Assembly (NCBI GenBank): GCA_046704385.1
Contig: JBJKSB010000072.1
Coordinates: 1-46,105, forward strand
Origin: GH45 sp046704385
Lineage (GTDB): Bacteria; Bacteroidota; Bacteroidia; Bacteroidales; SZUA-534
Length of the DNA: 46,105 nucleotides
Direction: 5' to 3'
In this document: in pieces, positions 40,587 to 46,105 of the stretch
Layout of the letters: every line of letters starts with the position of its first letter
Numbering within the stretch: position 1 is the first letter of the stretch
Made by a program: the position numbers and the translations under genes
The notes under the pieces: generated by a model
What the model was told of the DNA's origin: nothing
What the model saw: the letters and a program-made list of their open reading frames with translations, nothing else
Databases searched by the model: none

Positions 40587-42101
40587 ATGAACATAACATT
40601 ACTTGATACCACATTACGCGATGGGGAGCAAATGTCGGGGGTTTCATATACCGATGATGAAAAGCTGAGTATCGCAAAAATTCTGTTGCAGGATTTAAAG
40701 GTTGACCGTTTGGAGGTGGCTTCGGCTAAAGTTTCGGAAGGTGAATTTAATGCGGTAAAAAAAATTACCGCATGGGCTGGTCGTCATGGGTATATTGACA
40801 GAATTGAAGTATTGGGTTTTGTTGATGGTACTAATTCAATAAACTGGCTTAAAGATGCTGGTTGTAAGGTGTTGAATTTACTTACCAAAGGTTCACTTAA
40901 TCATTGTAAATATCAATTACGAAAAGAACCTCAGGAGCATTTTGATGATATTAAAAATGTAGTTAAAACGGCAATAAGCGAGGGATTGAGGGTTAACGTT
41001 TACCTGGAGGACTGGAGCAGCGGAATGCGCAACTCTCGTGATTATGTATTTGCCATGCTCGACGAATTACGTGATTGTGGTATCGACCGTTTTATGTTGC
41101 CGGATACTCTTGGAATTTTAAATCCTGACGAGACTTATAAATTTGTTAAGGAAACTATATCACGTCAGCCCGATTTAAATTACGATTTTCATGCCCATAA
41201 CGATTACGATTTGGCTACTGCTAATGTTTATGCCGCATTAAATGCAGGTATTAACTGTATACATGGCACTATTAACGGGCTGGGTGAACGTGCAGGTAAT
41301 GTTCCCTTGTCGAGTGTAATAGCCATTATTAATGACCACACCGATTTTAAAATAAACGTTGATGAACGTAAACTGAATTTTGTAAGCCGGATGATTGAAA
41401 TGTATTCAGGAATCCGAATACCCACTAATAAACCGCTCATTGGCGAAAATGTATTTACGCAAACCGCTGGTATTCATGCCGATGGTGACAGTAAAAAGAA
41501 TTTGTATTTTAATGATTTGCTACCTGAACGGTTTGGACGGAAACGTTCTTATGCACTGGGAAAAACTTCGGGTAAGGCAAATATTAAAAAGAACCTCGAG
41601 GAAATGGGTATTGAGCTCGATGATGAATCGATGAAAAGGGTTACCCAGCATATTATCGAATTGGGGGATAAAAAAGAGATGGTTACCCGAGAGGATTTGC
41701 CCTATATCATTTCCGATGTCCTTCGCAGCAGATCGATTGAGGAAAAAATTAAAGTGATAAATTATAATTTCAGTGCCGGGATGGGATTAAAACCTGTTGC
41801 CTCGGTAAAAATACAGTTTAACGGTGGCGATATTTATGAGGAACACTCCTGGGGCGATGGCCAGTATGATGCCTTTATGCGTGCTATTAAAAAAATATAC
41901 CTGAATTTAAATAAAGTTTTACCCCGCCTGGTTGATTATTCGGTTTCAATTCCTCCCGGAGGAAAAACCGATGCCTTGGTACAAACAGTGATCACATGGA
42001 ATTTAGGCAAGGAATTCCGCACCCGAGGATTGGATTCTGACCAGACCATGGCCGCCATTAAGGCTACCATTAAGATGTTGAACATGATTGAGGAATTTTA
42101 G
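40587..42101 (+). CDS. LeuA/CimA-family alpha-isopropylmalate (or citramalate) synthase
   Basis: 504 residues. The DRE-TIM barrel opens with LLDTTLRDGEQMSGVSYTDDEK; LPDTLGILNPDET and DFHAHNDYDLATANVYAAL carry the HxH metal site, and INGLGERAGNVPLSSVIA and TQTAGIHADGD follow. The C-terminal 130 residues (KPVASVKIQFNGGDIYEEHSWGDGQYDAFMRAI) are the LeuA regulatory domain that binds the end product. It condenses acetyl-CoA with 2-oxoisovalerate (LeuA) or pyruvate (CimA); sequence alone does not settle which. The GMRNSRDYVF region differs from E. coli LeuA. It follows leuCD and no leuB is present. Confidence 0.85.
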   Translation: MNITLLDTTLRDGEQMSGVSYTDDEKLSIAKILLQDLKVDRLEVASAKVSEGEFNAVKKITAWAGRHGYIDRIEVLGFVDGTNSINWLKDAGCKVLNLLTKGSLNHCKYQLRKEPQEHFDDIKNVVKTAISEGLRVNVYLEDWSSGMRNSRDYVFAMLDELRDCGIDRFMLPDTLGILNPDETYKFVKETISRQPDLNYDFHAHNDYDLATANVYAALNAGINCIHGTINGLGERAGNVPLSSVIAIINDHTDFKINVDERKLNFVSRMIEMYSGIRIPTNKPLIGENVFTQTAGIHADGDSKKNLYFNDLLPERFGRKRSYALGKTSGKANIKKNLEEMGIELDDESMKRVTQHIIELGDKKEMVTREDLPYIISDVLRSRSIEEKIKVINYNFSAGMGLKPVASVKIQFNGGDIYEEHSWGDGQYDAFMRAIKKIYLNLNKVLPRLVDYSVSIPPGGKTDALVQTVITWNLGKEFRTRGLDSDQTMAAIKATIKMLNMIEEF

Positions 42102-42360
42102 GGTTAGATTCATTCAAATAAGAAACATATCTGATATTTTTATTGAATCCGGTGAGCGCATTCCCCTCAGTTTGTCGCTTACACTACCCCGTATGTCGCC
42201 GTAGCCAGCTAAGGCACAAGTTTCTGCGACGGAGCACTGCGAGGAGCTTCAATTCAGTTCGATCATAATTCTAAAATCCAAATCAGCATTATTTTTGAAC
42301 AATTCATCCTTAATTTTGTATTAAATATAAATTATCAAACATAAAAATAATTTTAGCAGA
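42102..42360. other. Gene-free stretch after the leu genes
   Basis: No ORF of note. Bases 42150-42250 are visibly richer in G and C than the surroundings, with broken repeats (GTGAGCG...CGCTTAC, CTGCGACGGAGCACTGCGAGGAGC), and may be a degenerate palindromic repeat. Confidence 0.4.
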
Positions 42361-42395
42361 GCCCCGATATTAATTATATTTGGGGCGTTTTTTTT
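42361..42395 (+). terminator. Intrinsic terminator just upstream of the 42408 gene
   Basis: GCCCC (42361-42365) pairs with GGGGC (42382-42386), with extra A-T pairs inside, followed by G and eight T. It ends 12 bases before the ATG at 42408, so it either ends the leu transcript or attenuates the methyltransferase gene. Confidence 0.75.
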
Positions 42396-42407
42396 AAATA
42401 TAATAAT

Positions 42408-43028
42408 ATGTCATTTGATAGCAGAGCAAAAACCTGGGATGATGATCCCAAAAAAGTAGAGAGAGCACAAGTCCTGGCAGATCGTATTAGTGAATTTGCT
42501 GTTGATAAGAATTTAAAAGATGCTATGGAATTTGGTTGTGGAACCGGATTATTAAGTTTTTGTCTGAAAGATCAGTTTCAAAATATTACCCTTGCCGATA
42601 CTTCAAAAGGCATGATTGAAGTTCTTCAGGATAAGATTATGAAGGAGAGCGTTAATCATTTTTCTCCGGTGCTTTTGGAAAACGGTTTTAATTTTCAGTC
42701 GGATAGTTTTGATATCACTTATTCCTTATTGGTGTTGCATCATGTGAAGGAATTGGATGAAACTTTTTATCTTTTTCAAAAAATTTTAAAACCCGGAGGT
42801 TATTTGTGTATAGCTGATCTGGTTGAGGAGCAGGGCGATTTTCATAATGCAGAGGACAGTAAGCATGTTCATCATGGATTCAACAGGGAACAACTTGAGA
42901 AAAAACTGGAGGGATTTGGATTTAAAGGAGTGGATTATAAATTATTTTTAAATATTGAAAAGACTACTGAAAGTGGTGAAGTGAAAAAATTTCCGTTGTT
43001 TTTGATGATATTGGAGAAGATAATTTAG
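42408..43028 (+). CDS. Class I SAM-dependent methyltransferase (UbiE-like)
   Basis: 206 residues. MSFDSRAKTWDDDPKKVERA at the start is common in small Bacteroidota and archaeal methyltransferases of this type. AMEFGCGTGLLSFCL is SAM motif I, ITLADTSKGMIEV motif II, SFDITYSLLVLHHVKELDETF and KPGGYLCIADL the following motifs. The substrate is unknown. The gene stands alone, just after a terminator and before a convergent peroxiredoxin. Confidence 0.85.
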   Translation: MSFDSRAKTWDDDPKKVERAQVLADRISEFAVDKNLKDAMEFGCGTGLLSFCLKDQFQNITLADTSKGMIEVLQDKIMKESVNHFSPVLLENGFNFQSDSFDITYSLLVLHHVKELDETFYLFQKILKPGGYLCIADLVEEQGDFHNAEDSKHVHHGFNREQLEKKLEGFGFKGVDYKLFLNIEKTTESGEVKKFPLFLMILEKII

Positions 43029-43090
43029 GATTAGGTCGATTTGATGAAATTGGAATGCTGCATTGCAAAGATGGAATAATAGTAAGGTGG

Positions 43091-43141
43091 AAAATTGGAA
43101 AGATTGAGTTGTTCATATATTTCCCTCAATTTTCCAATTTT
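43091..43141. repeat. GGAAAATTGG-type inverted repeat, second copy
   Basis: AAAATTGGAAAGATTGAG (43091-43108) is inverted, with one base missing, at CTCAATTTTCCAATTTT (43125-43141). Related to 10300-10367, with the same GATGGAA-rich left flank. Confidence 0.65.
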
Positions 43142-43156
43142 GAACTCTAAATATTT

Positions 43157-43190
43157 AAAAAACCGCCTCAATGTTGAGACGGTTTTCTTT
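43157..43190 (-). terminator. Terminator of the peroxiredoxin gene (usable both ways)
   Basis: AAAACCGCCTCAA (43157-43169 region) pairs with TTGAGACGGTTTT (43174-43186) around two to four bases with one mismatch. It has A runs and T runs on both sides, so it fits both convergent genes. Confidence 0.85.
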
Positions 43191-43215
43191 TATCATTAAA
43201 TAACAAACAAAACAA

Positions 43216-43848
43216 TTATTTCTCTGCTAAATAGGATGCAACGCCTTCCTGGGTTGCACTCATAGCTTTTTCACCTTTATGCCAGTCGGCAGGGCAAACT
43301 TCGCCGTTTTCACGGAAAAACTGTAAAGCATCAACCATCCTGATAGCCTCATCAACGCTACGTCCTAAAGGCATATTGTTTACTACCTGGTGTTGAACAA
43401 CCCCGTCTTTATCAATTAAAAATAGTCCGCGGTAAGCCTGGGCCGAACCTACAAAAGTAATTTCACCTTCGTCGTTATATTCATAATTACCGGCTAAAAC
43501 ACCAAAGTTTTCGGCAATTGTATTGGCAGGATCAGCAACTATCGGATATTTTACACCTTGTATACCGCCCTGGTTTTTGGGAGTTTGTAACCATTTCCAG
43601 TGTGAAAATTCCTGGTCGGTTGAGCAGGCAACAACGGCTACATCGCGCTTTTCGAACTCGCTTAATTTGGCTTGAAAAGCCACTAATTCAGTAGGGCAAA
43701 CAAAAGTAAAATCAGCAGGGTAAAAGAAAAATATTACATCTTTTTTACCTAAGTATTGATCCAACGAAAAACCATTTATGATTTCACCACCATTTACAAC
43801 TGCTGCTGCGTTAAATTTTGGAGCTTTTTTTCCAACTAATATTGACAT
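43216..43848 (-). CDS. 2-Cys peroxiredoxin (AhpC/TSA family)
   Basis: 210 residues. The peroxidatic Cys is C51 in FYPADFTFVCPTEL, the resolving Cys C185 in NGEVCPADW, so it is a typical 2-Cys enzyme. The C-terminal tail with a YLAEK ending resembles the YF helix of overoxidation-sensitive forms. It reduces hydrogen peroxide and organic peroxides in the cytoplasm. No reductase gene (AhpF or thioredoxin reductase) is adjacent. The upstream region carries an AAATTCTAT direct repeat that may bind a redox regulator. Confidence 0.95.
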   Translation of the reverse strand: MSILVGKKAPKFNAAAVVNGGEIINGFSLDQYLGKKDVIFFFYPADFTFVCPTELVAFQAKLSEFEKRDVAVVACSTDQEFSHWKWLQTPKNQGGIQGVKYPIVADPANTIAENFGVLAGNYEYNDEGEITFVGSAQAYRGLFLIDKDGVVQHQVVNNMPLGRSVDEAIRMVDALQFFRENGEVCPADWHKGEKAMSATQEGVASYLAEK

Positions 43849-43924
43849 GATTTCTATATTTTATGATTATTAAATTATTTATTTTCGAAACAAAGTAAAG
43901 CAATGAAATTTGATTGATCGATAT

Positions 43925-43964
43925 AAATTCTATTCGCAAATTCTATCACTTTATAGATTCTGAT
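43925..43964. promoter_or_regulatory. Direct repeat AAATTCTAT in the divergent peroxiredoxin promoter region
   Basis: AAATTCTAT at 43925-43933 and 43938-43946 (period 13), then TCTAT/ATAGA inverted around CACTTT (43942-43957) and a weaker AGATTCTGAT at 43955-43964. ATAG/CTAT-type boxes are reminiscent of OxyR sites, but the spacing is not the classical one. Confidence 0.3.
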
Positions 43965-44065
43965 TATATTGGTAATTTATTTTGATATACAACAGGGTTT
44001 TAATCGATTTGTTTTATTGGATCAAATATTTGTACTAGATTTAAGTACTTAAAATATATATGTTG

Positions 44066-44539
44066 ATGAGACGTCGCAAAACCACACTTTTATATAAACT
44101 TACTGAAGTTGAACCTATTATCAGGGCATGTGAAATTTGTCATTTGTCAATGGTTGATTCTAATAACCTTCCTTATGTTTTACCGCTTAATTTTGGCTAC
44201 CAGGACGGGATAATTTACCTGCACAGCGATCCCGGAGGAAAGAAGCTGGACATCTTAAAATCGAACCCGAATGTTTGCATAAATTTTACTGCCGATCATG
44301 AATTGTTTCATATCACCGAAAATGTTGCCTGTAGTTATGGTATGAGCTATAAAAGTGTAATTGTAAATGGCCGGGTTGAATTTTTAACCGAAAAAAGCCA
44401 AAAAATTGAGGCTTTGAATATTTTTATGAATCAATATATTAAAAATAAAGATTTTAAGTACTCTGACCCTGCTGTTGAAAATGTATGCGTTTTCATAGTC
44501 AGCATGAATGATTTCATAGGAAAGGTTTATGGATATTAG
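44066..44539 (+). CDS. Pyridoxamine 5'-phosphate oxidase-like flavin-binding protein
   Basis: 157 residues from the ATG at 44066 (MRRRKT); an ATG two codons upstream at 44060 is also possible. The split-barrel pattern is ACEICHLSMVDSNNLPYVLPLNFGYQDGIIYLHSDPGGKKLDILKSN, then VCINFTADHE, then YKSVIVNGRVEFL. It resembles the Nim/PNPOx-like family, small FMN- or F420-binding dimers, some of which reduce nitroimidazole drugs. It starts 211 bases from the divergent peroxiredoxin gene, suggesting a redox role. A heptamer repeat array begins two bases after its stop. Confidence 0.8.
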   Translation: MRRRKTTLLYKLTEVEPIIRACEICHLSMVDSNNLPYVLPLNFGYQDGIIYLHSDPGGKKLDILKSNPNVCINFTADHELFHITENVACSYGMSYKSVIVNGRVEFLTEKSQKIEALNIFMNQYIKNKDFKYSDPAVENVCVFIVSMNDFIGKVYGY

Positions 44540-44541
44540 AG

Positions 44542-44639
44542 CAGTCTTCAGTCACCAGTCTTCAGTCGCCAGTCTTCAGTCGCCTGTCTTCAATAGGCAG
44601 TAAGCAAATAGTAAACCGTAAACCGTAAACAGTGGATAA
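44542..44639. repeat. Heptanucleotide-periodic array
   Basis: Fourteen consecutive 7-base units. They begin CAGTCTT, CAGTCAC, CAGTCTT, CAGTCGC, CAGTCTT, CAGTCGC, pass through CTGTCTT, CAATAGG, CAGTAAG, CAAATAG, and end TAAACCG, TAAACCG, TAAACAG, TGGATAA. The sequence drifts but the period of seven is kept. Confidence 0.8.
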
Positions 44640-44752
44640 CATGAACATACACAAGAAGATGAAAATATGTCCTGTTTAATAGCGTAAGAAGGTCGATGGA
44701 ATAAAGGCTTGCTTCCTTCAGGAAACAAAAGGGTGCGGGTTGGCAGTAGGTA

Positions 44753-44854
44753 ACTAGTAGTGCGTTCATAAAGTTCTGTTTAAATACTCATCGGATGACT
44801 TATTTATAAACCAGCAACTTAGTCATCCGAGGAATCTATGTTACTTAATGAACT
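44753..44854. mobile_element. MITE-like repeat, copy 3, nested in heptamer DNA
   Basis: Core as in copy 2, with ACTCATCGGATGACT and the slightly decayed right arm AGTCATCCGAGGAATC. Outer arms TAACTAGTAGTGCGTTCATAAAG and ATTAAG/GTTCAT facing TTAATGAACTTTATACTAGTAACC form a terminal inverted repeat of about 25 bp with mismatches. Heptamer arrays lie on both sides. Confidence 0.75.
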
Positions 44855-44863
44855 TTATACTAG

Positions 44864-44998
44864 TAACCAGTAACCAGTGGGCTGTAAGTAGTAAGCAGTA
44901 AGTAGCCGGTTACTTCAACTCATTTCGACTATATGCTTAATAAGCAGCTCAGTAACCTGCAAGTAAAAAGTAACAAGAAACCATTAAACAGCAACCAG
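44864..44998. repeat. Further heptanucleotide arrays
   Basis: First block 44864-44905: TAACCAG, TAACCAG, TGGGCTG, TAAGTAG, TAAGCAG, TAAGTAG. Second, more degenerate block 44950-44998: CAGTAAC, CTGCAAG, TAAAAAG, TAACAAG, AAACCAT, TAAACAG, CAACCAG. No gene is seen in 44540-45013. Confidence 0.7.
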
Positions 44999-45013
44999 GT
45001 CATTCTTCATAAA

Positions 45014-45297
45014 TCATTTTTTTGTCATTCCGCCATCAATATAAAAATTCTGTCCGGTTTTGAATATTTGCGGCTTAAATTTTTAAATAGTGTTGATATG
45101 GACTCAGGGGAGCTAAAATCGGTTTGAAAAAATTCAGGCCCGGGGTGATGGCTGACAAACTGTTTGCCATTATCTATATCAATATCAATATCGGCAATAA
45201 TTACCTGTATGTTATTTTCAACAAATTTCTCAGCAATTCCTTCTCCAATTCCATTGGCACCACCTGTTATTAAAGCTACTTTGCTGTACCGATTCAT
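45014..45297 (-). pseudogene. Short-chain dehydrogenase/reductase pseudogene, internal deletion
   Basis: From the ATG at 45297 the frame begins MNRYSKVALITGGANGIGEG (Rossmann TGxxxGIG motif) and continues through VIIADIDIDIDNGK to about residue 77, then ends out of frame at a TGA (45025-45027). In the next frame the same DNA gives KTGQNFYIDGGMTKK and a TGA at 45014-45016, which is the standard SDR C-terminus. Some 150 residues, including the catalytic Tyr-x-x-x-Lys, are missing and the join is frameshifted, so the gene is dead. The original enzyme would have been about 240 residues. Confidence 0.85.
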
Positions 45298-45418
45298 TTA
45301 ATATTAAAATATTTAGTTTGTAACTATTAAATTACAAATAAATTATTCTTTTACTAATAAAAGTGTAGTAACTTGTATACGAATTAATTTAAACGAACCC
45401 AATAATCAAATTACCGCA

Positions 45419-45892
45419 ATGAAAGGCCTGTCATACTATTCAGCTGTTATCTTTGTAAAGGATATACTGAGTGCAAAAAAATTCTACACTGAAATTCTGG
45501 ATTGTAAAATTGAACACGATTTTGGCAAAAATGTAAATTTTTCAGGTGGGTTATCTATATGGGAAATAGATAAAAATCATATTATCCCGTCAAGGTTAGA
45601 TGAAATACCTGATTATGGCAACCGGTTTGAATTATATTTTGAAACGGAAAATATAAGCAGTGTGTTTGCCCGATTGAAAAAAGAGGGTATCAGGTTTCTG
45701 CACGAAATAAACGAAGAATCATGGGGGCAATTTACCATAAGGTTTTTTGACCCTGATGGTCATCTTATCGAGATTGGGGAATCAATGACTACTTTTATAA
45801 ACAGATGGTACAATTCAGGAATGACCATGGAACAGGTGTCATTCAAAACCGGCGTACCCATTAAAACCATATCAGAATTAATATCGGTTTAA
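45419..45892 (+). CDS. VOC (glyoxalase/bleomycin-resistance) superfamily protein
   Basis: 157 residues. The VOC module covers about 1-120: SYYSAVIFVKDILSAKKFYTEILDCKIEHDFG, RFELYFETENISSVFARLKKEGIRFLHEI, then GQFTIRFFDPDGHLIEIGE with the metal-ligand Glu. The last 35 residues (FINRWYNSGMTMEQVSFKTGVPIKTISELIS) look like a short helix-turn-helix-like add-on, common in Bacteroidota VOC proteins. Substrate unknown. It is divergent from the decayed SDR gene 121 bases away. Confidence 0.85.
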   Translation: MKGLSYYSAVIFVKDILSAKKFYTEILDCKIEHDFGKNVNFSGGLSIWEIDKNHIIPSRLDEIPDYGNRFELYFETENISSVFARLKKEGIRFLHEINEESWGQFTIRFFDPDGHLIEIGESMTTFINRWYNSGMTMEQVSFKTGVPIKTISELISV

Positions 45893-45956
45893 GTCCCGAT
45901 CATTTAATTGCAATTCGAAATATTTTCCTTCATCTGTTTTTCTAAATCCTGGCGGT

Positions 45957-46105
45957 TGTTTATAAAGTTACGTTTAAAAACTCATCGGATCGTTAGTTTG
46001 CAAAAGTAAATAAACAACAAGTATGAAAACATTGAGATAAGAAATACCTTTATGGAAAAAGCTCCATCTGCTGCATTAGCTTTAGTCATCGGATAGATAA
46101 AATCT
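45957..46105. repeat. Doubtful relative of the MITE-like family at the right edge
   Basis: TTTATAAAGTTACGTTTAAAAACTCATCGGAT-type sequence starts at 45960 and TAGTCATCGGATAGAT ends near 46097. The CATCGGAT boxes are direct here rather than inverted and lie over 100 bases apart, so this is either a diverged or interrupted copy or a different element. The window ends inside it. Confidence 0.4.

Noticed and set aside
44542..44639. Possible CRISPR array
   Set aside because: Units are seven bases and drift continuously; there are no 25-35 base repeats with unique spacers and no cas genes.
45025..45297. Intact small protein of 90 residues
   Set aside because: The sequence is the N-terminal part of an SDR with the C-terminal motif recoverable in another frame, so it is a pseudogene.

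Overview
The window is an AT-rich stretch of chromosome from a member of the Bacteroidota, most likely a Bacteroidales/Marinilabiliales-type anaerobe. The lineage is inferred from several signs: a type IX secretion sorting domain (34208-35608), a golvesin-domain amidase cluster (1-5968), TAnnTTTG-type -7 promoter elements, frequent TTG starts with few Shine-Dalgarno sequences, lipoproteins with a Bacteroidota-style lipobox, and many palindromic intergenic repeats. There is no rRNA, tRNA, CRISPR array, phage or intact insertion sequence.

Layout. (1) 1-5968, minus strand: a tight four-gene cell-envelope operon (golvesin/amidase, GT2 glycosyltransferase, DUF4922 nucleotidylyltransferase-like protein, and SpoIID/LytB cut by the left edge). 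(2) 6190-10747: a lipoprotein, a terminator, a 1038-residue ABC ATPase-permease and a DUF493 protein. (3) 10781-13744: an aminotransferase divergent from an AsnC/Lrp regulator that is nearly fused to butyrate kinase; no phosphotransbutyrylase is present. (4) 14107-14991: two unknown genes behind a 21-bp phased direct repeat. (5) 15079-18188: a LytTR response regulator, a TPR histidine kinase and a small unknown gene. (6) 18318-22297: the most novel locus. A membrane protein ends in a cytoplasmic (Cys-His-Ser-Ala)n tail with eight cysteines spaced exactly four apart, and it overlaps or abuts a PqqD/SPASM radical SAM enzyme. (7) 22531-25656: an orphan histidine kinase, then a MATE exporter behind an apparent attenuator (leader peptide of 23 residues, long stem-loop, second small ORF overlapping the MATE start). 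(8) 25819-33482: metabolic and housekeeping genes (GH5 lipoprotein, two MBL-fold hydrolases, polyphosphate glucokinase, adenosine deaminase, RsmI-like methylase, TilS). (9) 33512-35608: repeats, a GxxExxY pseudogene and an FG-GAP type IX secretion cargo. (10) 35757-42101: LysR divergent from Tam and a second methyltransferase, then leuC-leuD and a LeuA/CimA-type synthase without leuB. (11) 42408-46105: a methyltransferase, peroxiredoxin, a flavin-binding protein, a repeat-filled region, a decayed SDR gene and a VOC protein.

The intergenic DNA is rich in repeats: a MITE-like family of about 95 bp (three good copies, one doubtful), heptanucleotide-periodic arrays at 19272 and 44542-44998, a pair of hairpins with compensatory stem changes (10756 and 19333), and GGAAAATTGG palindromes (10300 and 43091). 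Three gene remnants (29990, 33963, 45014) show decay at these same repeat-rich spots.

The best candidate for an undescribed system is the CHSA-tail membrane protein with its radical SAM partner. The best regulatory candidate is the MATE leader region.
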